64,000 nucleotides of DNA, taken from the NCBI RefSeq assembly GCF_001816165.1, contig NZ_MDZC01000021.1, forward strand, positions 32,906-96,905, read 5' to 3'. Shown here piece after piece: positions 36,481 through 44,828 of this stretch (its first letter is position 1; every line of letters begins with the position of its first letter). The DNA comes from Hymenobacter glacialis (GTDB lineage: Bacteria > Bacteroidota > Bacteroidia > Cytophagales > Hymenobacteraceae). A model generated the notes under the pieces. The model made no database searches. It was not told the origin of the DNA and was given only the letters and a program-made list of their open reading frames with translations. The position numbers were made by a program, and so were the translations under genes.

Positions 36481-37839
36481 CTACTCCTTCAGCAGCTTGT
36501 CTACTTCGCGGTTGAAGCTGGCAATTTCTTCCTCGTAGTACTTGCCCGTGCCCGGCCCCGAAAAACCGCTGTGAATATTTCGCACGTTGCCCTTTTTATC
36601 CAGGAAAATCATGGTGGGAAAAGCCAGGAATTTATCCAGCTGCGGCAGTGATTTAGCCACCGAGTCCTTATCGGACACGCCGGCCACCGCCAACTCGTAG
36701 CCGATGTTGAACCGCTCGCGCATGTTGCGCAGCCGGGCCGAGGCCACTTTGTAGTCGGCGCTGCGCTCGTAGCCCAGGCCGATGACTTCCACGCCGCGGC
36801 TCTTGTTTTTCTCGTACCACGGCGCCAGGAAGTTGGTCTCGTCCATGCAGTTGGGGCACCACGAACCAAGGATTTGGACAACCACTACTTTGCCCTGGTA
36901 CTTGGGCGCGGTAGGTTCCACCACGCCGCCCTCAAAAATGCTGGGGAACTTGAAGTTCAGCCGCGTCTCGCCCTTTTTGAGGTAGGTGAGCGTATTGGCA
37001 TCGGGGAGTTTGGCAGTGGGGTCGAGCACGGCGGTCCAGGTTTCGTGGCTTGATTTACCAGAGTAGAAGTCGCCTTTTAATTCAGTGATGGTTTGTTTTG
37101 GCGCCGTAATCTTGGTAGGCTTGGCGGTGAACAGAAAACCATGGTTTCCATCGAAAGTTGACAGCATCAAAACCGGTTGGTTTTCTCCGGTCACAAGGTT
37201 GCCCGTTAGGTAGCGGTAGTCACCGGTAGTCGTAAGGAAAGTGCCGTTAACCGAACCCTTTTCACCGTAATTGAAGACCCCAACGGCAGGGTAGGATTTG
37301 CCCTCTGCATCGGTGAAAGTTACTTTATAGGTGCTGTTCTGGCCAGCATCTGCGCCCAATACCGGTGCTGAAGCCTTGTCATTCGACGCTTCGCCGGTGA
37401 ACAGCGGGGAGCCGGTTTCACTAGGCTGCGCCGTCATCGGCACGCGGTACGGGTCCTTGGCATCGTACTTCACCCAGGTGCCTTTCAGCTTGTCCGTGCC
37501 ATCGGCCCGCACCACCAGCGCGGCGTCAAACGTGTGCAGGCGGATGGTCGTCGAGTCGCCGGCCGAGGTGATTTCCTCGCAGCGCAGCCGCTCCTCGCCG
37601 TCCAGTCCTTTATTGATAAGGTAAACCACCGGCTTGCCGGCTTCGGTTTTTACTTCAAACAGAAAGGGGATTTCCTGGCCCTGCGTGGCCAGCACCCCGC
37701 GCCAGGGGCCGGGCGTGAGCACGGCCGCCGCGGTGCCGCCAGCGGCCGCCGTTTCGGTAGTAGCGGTATTGGACTGGCAGGCTCCCAGGCCCAGGCCCAG
37801 CGCGGCCGTGGCCACTAGGCGAACAATGGATGTATTCAT
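36481..37839 (-). CDS. TlpA/ResA-family thiol-disulfide oxidoreductase lipoprotein
   Basis: A 452-residue exported lipoprotein (lipobox LGAC within MNTSIVRLVATAALGLGLGA). Residues 40-290 are a beta-rich N-terminal region. The last 160 residues are a thioredoxin fold with the redox motif SWCPNCMDETNFL (CPNC near residue 328). The cis-Pro segment is FPTMIFLDKKG. This layout is common in Bacteroidota TlpA-type proteins, which keep periplasmic thiols reduced or take part in cytochrome c maturation. The ATG at 37839 is chosen because it gives the lipoprotein signal. Confidence 0.9.
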   Translation of the reverse strand: MNTSIVRLVATAALGLGLGACQSNTATTETAAAGGTAAAVLTPGPWRGVLATQGQEIPFLFEVKTEAGKPVVYLINKGLDGEERLRCEEITSAGDSTTIRLHTFDAALVVRADGTDKLKGTWVKYDAKDPYRVPMTAQPSETGSPLFTGEASNDKASAPVLGADAGQNSTYKVTFTDAEGKSYPAVGVFNYGEKGSVNGTFLTTTGDYRYLTGNLVTGENQPVLMLSTFDGNHGFLFTAKPTKITAPKQTITELKGDFYSGKSSHETWTAVLDPTAKLPDANTLTYLKKGETRLNFKFPSIFEGGVVEPTAPKYQGKVVVVQILGSWCPNCMDETNFLAPWYEKNKSRGVEVIGLGYERSADYKVASARLRNMRERFNIGYELAVAGVSDKDSVAKSLPQLDKFLAFPTMIFLDKKGNVRNIHSGFSGPGTGKYYEEEIASFNREVDKLLKE

Positions 37840-38014
37840 AAGTAACCGCAAAAATGCAAACGGAAGCTCCACAACCGCGACCTGAGCCAATAGGTTGCCG
37901 CCCGCCGCTGCCTTGCCATCGCCCGGCTACGGCTCCCGCCCCGGCTTACTTTACATAACGCCACGCCCAAATCCTGCGTTAAGCGTAGTAGAAACGGCTT
38001 CTGTGTATTCCGGT

Positions 38015-38045
38015 TAGGTCCAACCTAGCGCACGTACTACATTTG
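38015..38045 (+). promoter_or_regulatory. Promoter of aconitase with adjacent inverted repeat
   Basis: TACATTTG at 38038-38045 matches the Bacteroidota -7 consensus TAnnTTTG, 29 bp before the aconitase ATG. No good -33 box is seen. Where it should be lies a small perfect inverted repeat, TAGGT-CCA-ACCTA (38015-38027), which could bind a regulator. Confidence 0.5.
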
Positions 38046-38074
38046 CACCAACACATTATTTACCTACGCATCCT

Positions 38075-40360
38075 ATGGCTTTCGACCTGGAAATGATTCG
38101 CGCCGTGTACGCCGGCATGGGTTCCCGCATCGAGGCGGCCCGCACCGCCGTGGCGCGCCCGCTCACCCTCACCGAGAAAATTCTCTACGCCCACCTTTTC
38201 GGTGGCGAAGTAAAGCAAGCGTACGAGCGCGGCGTTTCCTACGTTGATTTCGCCCCCGACCGGGTGGCCATGCAGGACGCCACGGCCCAGATGGCCCTGC
38301 TTCAGTTCATGCAGGCCGGCAAGCCCACCGCCGCCGTGCCCAGCACCGTGCACTGCGACCACCTCATTCAGGCCAAGGACGGCGCCACGCCCGACCTGGC
38401 CGAAGCCAACACCGAGAACAAGGAAGTGTACGACTTCCTGGCCTCGGTTTCCAACAAGTACGGCATCGGCTTCTGGAAGCCCGGCGCCGGCATCATCCAC
38501 CAGGTGGTGCTGGAGAACTACGCATTTCCCGGCGGCATGATGATTGGCACCGATTCCCACACCCCCAACGCGGGCGGCCTGGGCATGATTGCCATCGGCG
38601 TGGGCGGTGCCGACGCCGTGGACGTGATGGCCGGCATGGCCTGGGAGCTGAAGTTCCCGAAGGTGATTGGCGTGAAGCTGACTGGCCGGATGAACGGCTG
38701 GACCTCGGCCAAGGACGTGATTCTGAAAGTGGCCGGCATCCTGACCGTGAAAGGCGGCACGGGCGCCATCGTGGAGTACTTCGGCGACGGCGCCGAAAGC
38801 CTCTCGGCCACCGGCAAGGGCACCATCTGCAACATGGGCGCTGAAATCGGCGCCACCACGTCGGTGTTCTCCTACGACGAGAAAATGGGCGACTACCTGC
38901 GCGGCACCGGCCGCGCCGACATCGCCGAGGCCGCTGCTGCCGTGCGCCAGCACCTGCGCGCCGACGACGAGGTGTACGCCCAGCCCGAGCGTTTCTACGA
39001 CCAACTCATCGAAATCGACCTCAACACGCTGGAGCCCTACGTGAACGGCCCGTTCACGCCGGACGCCGCCTGGCCCATCTCGGAGTTCGCCGCCGCCGTG
39101 CGTGAGCACGGCTGGCCCGAGAAGCTGGAAGTAGGCCTCATCGGCTCCTGCACCAACTCCAGCTACGAGGACATCACCCGCGCCGCCAGCATTGCCGCTC
39201 AGGCCGTTTCCAAGGGCTTGACCGTGAACGCTGAGTTCACCATCACGCCCGGCTCGGAGCTGGTGCGCTACACCGTGGCCCGCGACGGCCTCCTCGACAC
39301 GTTCTCGCAGATGGGCGGCGTGGTGCTGGCCAATGCCTGCGGTCCGTGCATCGGCCAGTGGGCCCGCCACACCGACGACCCCAAGCGCAAGAACTCCATC
39401 ATCACGAGCTTCAACCGCAACTTCGCCAAGCGCAACGACGGCAACCCCAACACCCACGCCTTCGTGGCTTCGCCCGAAATCGTGACGGCCTTCGCCATCG
39501 CCGGCGACCTGACTTTTAATCCCCTCACCGACACCCTGCCCAGCGCCAACGGCCCCGTGCGGCTCGACGAGCCGGTGGGCGTGGAGATGCCACCCCGCGG
39601 TTTCGCCGTGGAGGATGCCGGTTTCCAGGCGCCCGCCGCCGATGGCAGCGGCGTGCAGGTGCTGGTGAGCCCCAGCTCCGACCGCCTCGAACTGCTCGAG
39701 CCCTTCAAGGCCTGGGAAGGCACCGACCTGAAAGGGTTGCGCCTGCTCATCAAGGCCCAGGGCAAGTGCACCACCGACCACATTTCCATGGCCGGCCCGT
39801 GGCTGAAGTACCGCGGCCACCTGGACAACATCTCCAACAACATGCTCATCGGGGCCACCAACGCCTTCAACGGCAAGGCCAACGAGGTGCGCGACTTCTC
39901 GACCCAGGGCGACGGCTACACCACCGTGCCCCAGGCAGCGCGCGGCTACAAGAGCATCGGCGTCGGCACGGTGGTGGTGGGCGACGAGAACTACGGCGAA
40001 GGCAGCTCGCGCGAGCACGCCGCTATGGAGCCCCGCCACCTCGGCGTGCGCGCCGTGATTGTGAAGAGCTTCGCCCGCATTCACGAAACCAACCTGAAAA
40101 AGCAGGGCATGCTCGGCCTCACCTTCGCCAACAAGGCCGATTACGACCTGATTGAGGAAGGTGACACCATCGACATCCTGGGACTGACCAACTTCGCGCC
40201 CGGCCAGCCCCTGCAGGCCCGCCTGCACCACGCCGACGGCGACACCGACTTGATTACGCTCAACCATACGTACAACGAAGGTCAAATCGAGTGGTTCAAA
40301 GCCGGCTCGGCCCTGAACCTGATTCGCTTGAAGGAAAGCGGCTCGGCGCAGTTGTCGTAG
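38075..40360 (+). CDS. acnA: Aconitate hydratase
   Basis: A 761-residue TCA-cycle enzyme interconverting citrate and isocitrate. The [4Fe-4S] cluster ligands are Cys359 in [10 protein letters not shown] and Cys422/Cys425 in [10 protein letters not shown]. Other conserved blocks are [24 protein letters not shown] and the C-terminal swivel domain with [19 protein letters not shown]. The length and the short N-terminus resemble the mitochondrial-type aconitase common in Bacteroidota. It is a single-gene unit with its own promoter and a strong terminator. Confidence 0.97.
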   Translation: MAFDLEMIRAVYAGMGSRIEAARTAVARPLTLTEKILYAHLFGGEVKQAYERGVSYVDFAPDRVAMQDATAQMALLQFMQAGKPTAAVPSTVHCDHLIQAKDGATPDLAEANTENKEVYDFLASVSNKYGIGFWKPGAGIIHQVVLENYAFPGGMMIGTDSHTPNAGGLGMIAIGVGGADAVDVMAGMAWELKFPKVIGVKLTGRMNGWTSAKDVILKVAGILTVKGGTGAIVEYFGDGAESLSATGKGTICNMGAEIGATTSVFSYDEKMGDYLRGTGRADIAEAAAAVRQHLRADDEVYAQPERFYDQLIEIDLNTLEPYVNGPFTPDAAWPISEFAAAVREHGWPEKLEVGLIGSCTNSSYEDITRAASIAAQAVSKGLTVNAEFTITPGSELVRYTVARDGLLDTFSQMGGVVLANACGPCIGQWARHTDDPKRKNSIITSFNRNFAKRNDGNPNTHAFVASPEIVTAFAIAGDLTFNPLTDTLPSANGPVRLDEPVGVEMPPRGFAVEDAGFQAPAADGSGVQVLVSPSSDRLELLEPFKAWEGTDLKGLRLLIKAQGKCTTDHISMAGPWLKYRGHLDNISNNMLIGATNAFNGKANEVRDFSTQGDGYTTVPQAARGYKSIGVGTVVVGDENYGEGSSREHAAMEPRHLGVRAVIVKSFARIHETNLKKQGMLGLTFANKADYDLIEEGDTIDILGLTNFAPGQPLQARLHHADGDTDLITLNHTYNEGQIEWFKAGSALNLIRLKESGSAQLS

Positions 40361-40395
40361 AAGTAATAGCTGCCTTTAAAGTAGCTTAAAGTAGC

Positions 40396-40432
40396 AACGG
40401 CCGCCTCAGGATTCTGGGGCGGCCGTTTTTTG
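40396..40432 (+). terminator. Terminator after aconitase
   Basis: The stem AACGGCCGCC / GGCGGCCGTT (40396-40405 and 40418-40427) is followed directly by a T-run, 35 bp after the stop. Confidence 0.92.
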
Positions 40433-40448
40433 TTTGAACTTGCACCCA

Positions 40449-41102
40449 ATGAAAGCTAAAATTCAATACTTGTGCTTGCTGCTATTTGCCGGATGCAGCG
40501 CTTCGTCTCAGTCTTGTCCAGAGGGAATTAATTTACTGCCCATGTATGCAAGGGCCCAAAAGTGTCCGGAACAAGTCCAAGCAGACAAAGAATTCTTAGC
40601 TGAGTGCGACGAGCAATTTCCCAATAGAGTGCTTGCTTCCCAGCACCATGCAAACAAAGGGTGGGAGTATTTTGAGCAGCGGCAAATAGACCCTGCGATA
40701 AAGCGGTTCAACCAAGCTTGGCTGCTCGATAGCACCAATGCGGTGGTTTATTGGGGCTTTGCGAGCGTATTGGGCAGACGGCAGCAGTACCGGGCATCCG
40801 TTTCGCTATTCAAAAAGAGTCTGGCTATGAACCCTAAAGAAGCCAATGCGTGGCGGGATATGGCCGTAAGCTACGGACAGATGTTTTTTCAGACCAAAGA
40901 CATTGCGCTGCTCCATAAAAGCATTGACGCTTTAAAAACCTGTGTGAAGCTAGACCCACAGAACGCGTTGGGTTATGGTGGGCTGGTGGGCGCGTATGCC
41001 TATTTTGTGCAAAAGGATAGCGCCAGAAAATATTTGGCAATAGCGGACCGTCTCAACCCATCAGCAGTCAATCCTGAGGTACGGAAGACAGTAACGGAGT
41101 AG
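40449..41102 (+). CDS. Tetratricopeptide-repeat lipoprotein
   Basis: A 217-residue exported lipoprotein (MKAKIQYLCLLLFAGC, lipobox FAGC). After a Cys-containing N-terminal stretch, from about residue 75 there are three TPR-like helix pairs: AIKRFNQAWLLDSTNAVVYW, SVSLFKKSLAMNPKEANAW and ALKTCVKLDPQNALGYGGL. TPRs mediate protein-protein contacts. The partner is unknown. Its base composition is visibly lower in GC than the neighbours, so it may be a newer arrival. Confidence 0.78.
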   Translation: MKAKIQYLCLLLFAGCSASSQSCPEGINLLPMYARAQKCPEQVQADKEFLAECDEQFPNRVLASQHHANKGWEYFEQRQIDPAIKRFNQAWLLDSTNAVVYWGFASVLGRRQQYRASVSLFKKSLAMNPKEANAWRDMAVSYGQMFFQTKDIALLHKSIDALKTCVKLDPQNALGYGGLVGAYAYFVQKDSARKYLAIADRLNPSAVNPEVRKTVTE

Positions 41103-41135
41103 TCAGCGTCGCCAGTGGGGGCACAGCCTTCTACA

Positions 41136-41879
41136 CTAGGTAGGCAGCTGCCGCGTTTCTTCCGCCGCGAAGTGCCGCATGCGGTAGCAGTTGATGGCCG
41201 TAGTGCCGAGCTGGTCGATGAGGCGGTAGTTAGCCACGGCGCCCACGGCGGCCCCGATAACGGGCACGAGCTGGGCCATTTTGGCCAGGTCGATGTAGTC
41301 GCGGTATTCCTGCTGGAACGTGCGCCAGTCGAACTCGTGCACGTCGGTGGGCAGGGTGTGGCGGTAGGTGTCCCAGGTGGCGAGGCGGCGGTAGGTGTCG
41401 TTGCGGGTGTGCTGGCTGCTGAAGGCCAACTGGAAGATGTGCAGCAGGTAGAGCCGTTCGGTGTAGTCCTTCACGTCGTAGCCGTAGAGCGCCGCCACGT
41501 CGAAGAGCAGCTTGAGCTTGAGGCTAAGCAGCAGGGGGAAATCGGCGAGGCCCAACAGGAAGCCGCCCGCGCCCGTGATGGCGCCCTCGGTGGTGGCCAT
41601 GGTGCGGTAGTTGCGCACCGCACTGCGCACTGCAAACTCCCGCGCCGCCAACGGGCTGGCCAGTACCGGCTGCCGGGTGGTGTGCTGGGAGCCAAACAAC
41701 ACGCCCCGCACCATCTGCTTGATGGCTGCCGTGATGGCCACGTGCACCCGTTCGGGCAGCAGGGCATTAAGCCGCACCTGCACCCGCCGAGTGAAGCGGT
41801 TCATGAACGAGGGCGGCCGCTGCATTTGCTGCTGCCAGGCTTGCATTTCGGTGTGGGCCTGCTGTTCGGCAGAAGACAT
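41136..41879 (-). CDS. EcsC family protein
   Basis: A 247-residue protein with two hydrophobic stretches, EGAITGAGGFLLGLADFPLLL and AQLVPVIGAAVGAVANYRLI. They flank a helical middle with LLFDVAALYGYDV and ERLYLLHIFQLAF. This arrangement, including the Gly-rich DFPLLL segment, fits the EcsC family (named for a Bacillus protein encoded beside an ABC transporter). No ABC transporter lies here, and the function of the family is unsettled. The ATG at 41879 is used because the longer frame has an atypical N-terminus. Confidence 0.82.
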   Translation of the reverse strand: MSSAEQQAHTEMQAWQQQMQRPPSFMNRFTRRVQVRLNALLPERVHVAITAAIKQMVRGVLFGSQHTTRQPVLASPLAAREFAVRSAVRNYRTMATTEGAITGAGGFLLGLADFPLLLSLKLKLLFDVAALYGYDVKDYTERLYLLHIFQLAFSSQHTRNDTYRRLATWDTYRHTLPTDVHEFDWRTFQQEYRDYIDLAKMAQLVPVIGAAVGAVANYRLIDQLGTTAINCYRMRHFAAEETRQLPT

Positions 41880-42048
41880 AAGGTGGGTAGGGATTGATGG
41901 GTGCGCTAAGCTACGAGGGTTGATTTCGGGAAGTTGGCCACCGCCCGCAGCCCGACGCATGCGCCGACCCGCAGAGTTTGCGCTAAATATCCGACTGCAA
42001 TTAATTACACAATAATACTAATGTAATATACTGAATGTGAGTAAGAAA

Positions 42049-42078
42049 GCCAATAGCTACTGGCTAAAAACTATTGGC
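42049..42078. repeat. Inverted repeat upstream of the Dph6-like gene
   Basis: GCCAATAG (42049-42056) and its exact complement CTATTGGC (42071-42078) are separated by 14 nt. They lie 31 bp before the start of the ATP-pyrophosphatase gene, in an AT-rich leader. A regulatory site or an RNA hairpin is possible. Confidence 0.5.
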
Positions 42079-42108
42079 TCATTACTTATGCAGTTTCTTT
42101 GCCCAGAT

Positions 42109-42849
42109 ATGAAGCAGCAGGCCATTTTCAATTGGAGCGGAGGCAAGGACTCCGCCCTGGCGCTCTACAAAGTGCGGCAGGCGGGCCAGTACGAGGTGCA
42201 AACATTGCTCACCAGCATCAGCGAGCCGTACCAGCGCATTTCCATGCACGGCGTGCGCGTGGCGCTGCTCGACCAGCAGGTGGCCAGCATTGGGCTGCCC
42301 TGCCACCTGCTGGTGCTGCCCGAAATGCCCACCATGGAGGCCTACGAGCAGCACATGACCACCACGCTGCAGGACCTGCAACGCCAGGGCGCAACGGTGT
42401 CCATCTTCGGCGATATTTTCCTGGCAGACCTGCGCCGGTACCGCGAAGAGCAGCTGGCCCGGCTCAGCCTGCAGGCCGCGTTTCCGCTGTGGGGCGTGCC
42501 CACCACGGCGCTCATCCGCGAGTTTCTGGACCTGGGTTTCAAAACCATTACCACCTGCGTCAACGAAAAATACCTGGACCAAAGCTTCGTGGGCCGCGTG
42601 ATAGACGAACAATTTCTGCGCGACCTGCCCGCCGGCGTGGACCCCTGCGGCGAGAACGGCGAGTTTCACACCTTCGTCTTCGACGGGCCCATTTTTACCC
42701 GGCCCATTGCCTTTGAAAAGGGTGAAGTGGTGTACCGCAAGTACACGCCCGCTCCCAAAGCCGACAATTCCGGCTACGACTGCGCCGAGCCCGACGAGCC
42801 CAGCCCGTTCGATACCGGCTTCTGGTACTGCGACTTGCTACCCCGGTAG
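42109..42849 (+). CDS. Dph6-like PP-loop ATP pyrophosphatase
   Basis: A 246-residue adenine-nucleotide alpha-hydrolase. The PP-loop FNWSGGKDSALALYK (Ser10-Ser15) marks an ATP pyrophosphatase. The later blocks GDIFLADLRRYREE, PLWGVPTTALIREFL and PCGENGEFHTFVFDGPIF are the signature of the Dph6 (diphthine-ammonia ligase) superfamily. Bacteria have no diphthamide, so the bacterial members must amidate or modify something else. The substrate is unknown. The ATG at 42109 gives the usual short N-terminus. Confidence 0.9.
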   Translation: MKQQAIFNWSGGKDSALALYKVRQAGQYEVQTLLTSISEPYQRISMHGVRVALLDQQVASIGLPCHLLVLPEMPTMEAYEQHMTTTLQDLQRQGATVSIFGDIFLADLRRYREEQLARLSLQAAFPLWGVPTTALIREFLDLGFKTITTCVNEKYLDQSFVGRVIDEQFLRDLPAGVDPCGENGEFHTFVFDGPIFTRPIAFEKGEVVYRKYTPAPKADNSGYDCAEPDEPSPFDTGFWYCDLLPR

Positions 42850-43024
42850 CTGCCCCGGACCGGGCAGCCCAACTCCGGAGGCGAATGAATTTCAGCCATT
42901 GCGGCAGTTTCATCCGTAAAGTGCGCACGGCGGCTTGTGCTGGCGCCGGCAGCCGATGGCGGCACATTGCCAGCCAGCGCAAGCGCCCGCTGCTTTGGCA
43001 CGGCCGGACACTTTACTTCAATTC

Positions 43025-43714
43025 ATGTCCATTACCCTTCGAAAAATAGTAAAGCCAGTGGGCTACGCGGTTGGCGCACTGCTTGGCGTGGCGGGTCTGT
43101 ACGTAGGCACCGCCTTCGTTCTTTCGCGCATCACCGTGCCCAAAGCCCAACCCCAGACCCCGCGTGATGTGCTGGTGTACCTGCACAGCAACGGCGTGCA
43201 CACCGACATTGTGGTGCCCGTGAAGAGCCCGCAAATGGACTGGAGCCAGCTGCTGCCCTACCGTAACATCCCTTCCGGCGACACCAGCCTGCCTTATCTG
43301 GCTTTTGGCTGGGGCGACAAGGGCTTTTACCTCGACACGCCCACCTGGGCCGAACTTAAGTTCAGCACGGCCTTTGTGGCGGCGTTCTGGCTGGGGTCTT
43401 CAGCCATGCACACCACGTACCTGCCACAGTTAGAGTCCGGCCCCGACACCGTGCCGCTCTACCTCAGCCACGACGAGTACGCCCGGCTCATTGCCTACAT
43501 CAAGAAGGGTTTCCGCTACGACGCCGACGGCCGCGCCCAGCACATCAAAGGCCACAGCTACGGCCAGGACGACGCTTTTTATGAAGCCCACGGCGTGTAC
43601 AGCTTCCTCTACACCTGCAACACCTGGACCAACAACGCCCTCAAGGCCTCCGGCCAGAAAGCCTGCCTCTGGACCCCCGCCGAGTACGGCATTCTCTACC
43701 AGTACGGCAAGTAG
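43025..43714 (+). CDS. DUF2459/TIGR02117 family protein
   Basis: A 229-residue protein with one N-terminal membrane helix (VGYAVGALLGVAGLYVGTAFVL). The soluble part has VYLHSNGVHTDIVVPV, YLAFGWGDKGFYLDTPTW and the C-terminal YTCNTWTNNALKASG. The conserved Cys and His residues recall small papain-like or NlpC-like folds. These blocks match DUF2459 (TIGR02117), first noted near urease genes in some bacteria. No urease genes are present here. Function unknown. Confidence 0.85.
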   Translation: MSITLRKIVKPVGYAVGALLGVAGLYVGTAFVLSRITVPKAQPQTPRDVLVYLHSNGVHTDIVVPVKSPQMDWSQLLPYRNIPSGDTSLPYLAFGWGDKGFYLDTPTWAELKFSTAFVAAFWLGSSAMHTTYLPQLESGPDTVPLYLSHDEYARLIAYIKKGFRYDADGRAQHIKGHSYGQDDAFYEAHGVYSFLYTCNTWTNNALKASGQKACLWTPAEYGILYQYGK

Positions 43715-43847
43715 CCCGGGCTGGCAGCGCCCGCCCGATACGGCGGCGCTACCACCCGCTCACCCCCAAACAAACCGCCCCGCTGGCTGCAACGCCAACG
43801 GGGCCAAAATGGGTAGGAGCCATCGAAACGATGGGTGATGCTAGGAT

Positions 43848-44096
43848 TTAGTTAAGCCACACGTCTGCTACTTGCTCGAAGCGGTGGGCGGCAAAAGCCC
43901 CGTAGGGGCGCTCAGCATAAAAGCCGAGGACGTGAACCTGGGGCTCACCCGTGCGGACGTGTGGCAGTACGCGCACGGCGTACACACGGCCGGCCTCGGG
44001 CCAGTCACCAATGTAGTCGGAAGGGCGTTGCGCATCATTCACACAACGGGCGAATTGCTGCATTGGCAGCGGCGTAGGGAGCTTTACTTTAGACAT
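43848..44096 (-). CDS. Hypothetical 82-residue protein
   Basis: A small soluble protein starting at the ATG at 44096. It has PEAGRVYAVRVLPHVRTGEPQVHVLGFYAE, which reads like two beta strands of a compact domain. No signal peptide or membrane segment is seen, and I recognise no family. It is divergent from umuD across the 228-bp AT-rich region and may share its control elements. Confidence 0.6.
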   Translation of the reverse strand: MSKVKLPTPLPMQQFARCVNDAQRPSDYIGDWPEAGRVYAVRVLPHVRTGEPQVHVLGFYAERPYGAFAAHRFEQVADVWLN

Positions 44097-44259
44097 AATC
44101 AAAGATACAAACTATTTAATAAACTAAAAAGATTGGAAAAGTCTTTTTTAGGCTTATTTAAGGAGAAAGAAATCAATTGTATCGTAAAATTATAACTATA
44201 ATGCGAATTATTTTCATATACGAAGTCCGGGGGCGAACGGATTGCGACGCCTTACAGAA

Positions 44260-44286
44260 CTATTTACTAAATTAATTAGTAAATAG
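44260..44286. promoter_or_regulatory. Perfect 11-bp palindrome before umuDC, probable operator
   Basis: CTATTTACTAA (44260-44270) and TTAGTAAATAG (44276-44286) are exact reverse complements around ATTAA. The site ends 38 bp before the umuD ATG, in an unusually AT-rich stretch (about 44100-44290). Its symmetry, spacing and position suit a dimeric repressor controlling the error-prone polymerase operon. Confidence 0.7.
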
Positions 44287-44324
44287 CAGTCCCAACCGCT
44301 TTACACCGACGGTTGTGCCTGTTT

Positions 44325-44777
44325 ATGGTTGCTTCGCTGCACGATTTCATTGCCTCTGCCCACGTCTTCACGCCCGAGTTGCCGCTGTTTGGTTGCGCTA
44401 TTCCGGCTGGTTTTCCCTCGCCGGCCGACGACCACCTCGACGCGCCGCTCGACCTCACGCGGCACCTGTTTCGCCACCCGGCTTCCACCTTTCTGGCCCG
44501 CGTGAGCGGCGATTCCATGATAGGAGCGGGCATTCACCCCGGCGACCTGGTGGCCGTGGACCGGGCCCTGCGTGCCGCCCACGGCAGTATTGTGGTAGCC
44601 GTGGTAGAAGGCGAGCACACCATCAAGCGCCTGCAGATGCGGGCCGGCCACGCCTGGCTGGTGGCGGAGAATCCGCGGTACCCGCCGCTGGCCGTGGACC
44701 ACAGCGTCGGCCTGGTTGTCTGGGGCGTGGTCACGCACGTTATTCACGCACTGGGCGGGGGCCAGCCCACGGGCTGA
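44325..44777 (+). CDS. umuD: Translesion polymerase V autoproteolytic subunit (UmuD)
   Basis: A 150-residue S24 peptidase-type protein. The self-cleavage site is Ala28-Gly29 in IPAGFPSPADD. The catalytic pair is Ser64 in SGDSMIGAGIHPGDLV and Lys101 in EGEHTIKRLQ. There is no DNA-binding domain, so it is UmuD rather than LexA. After RecA-stimulated cleavage, UmuD' joins UmuC in DNA polymerase V. The ATG at 44325 is preferred to a TTG 12 bases upstream. umuC follows after 51 bp, and a perfect palindrome lies upstream. Confidence 0.92.
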   Translation: MVASLHDFIASAHVFTPELPLFGCAIPAGFPSPADDHLDAPLDLTRHLFRHPASTFLARVSGDSMIGAGIHPGDLVAVDRALRAAHGSIVVAVVEGEHTIKRLQMRAGHAWLVAENPRYPPLAVDHSVGLVVWGVVTHVIHALGGGQPTG

Positions 44778-44828
44778 GCGGCCCGCTAAGCTTAACTACA
44801 AAATCAGCCATTTTATTTATTACAACCC

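Noticed and set aside
36395..36482. Small SRP RNA (ffs) at the hairpin
   Set aside because: GGTCAGG and GCAGCAGC occur in the right order, but the GGAA tetraloop stem between them is missing, so I list it only as an unassigned hairpin.
36367..36651. 94-residue open frame on the plus strand covering the hairpin near 36.4 kb
   Set aside because: It overlaps the end of the TlpA-like gene and its sequence is explained by the hairpin.
38060..40285. 741-residue open frame on the minus strand opposite aconitase
   Set aside because: It is a shadow of the strongly conserved aconitase gene, with no recognisable domain and a His/Gly/Val-rich composition.
43780..43815. Possible terminator after the DUF2459 gene
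   Set aside because: CCCCGCTGG and CCAACGGGG can pair, but no T-run follows and one position is mismatched.
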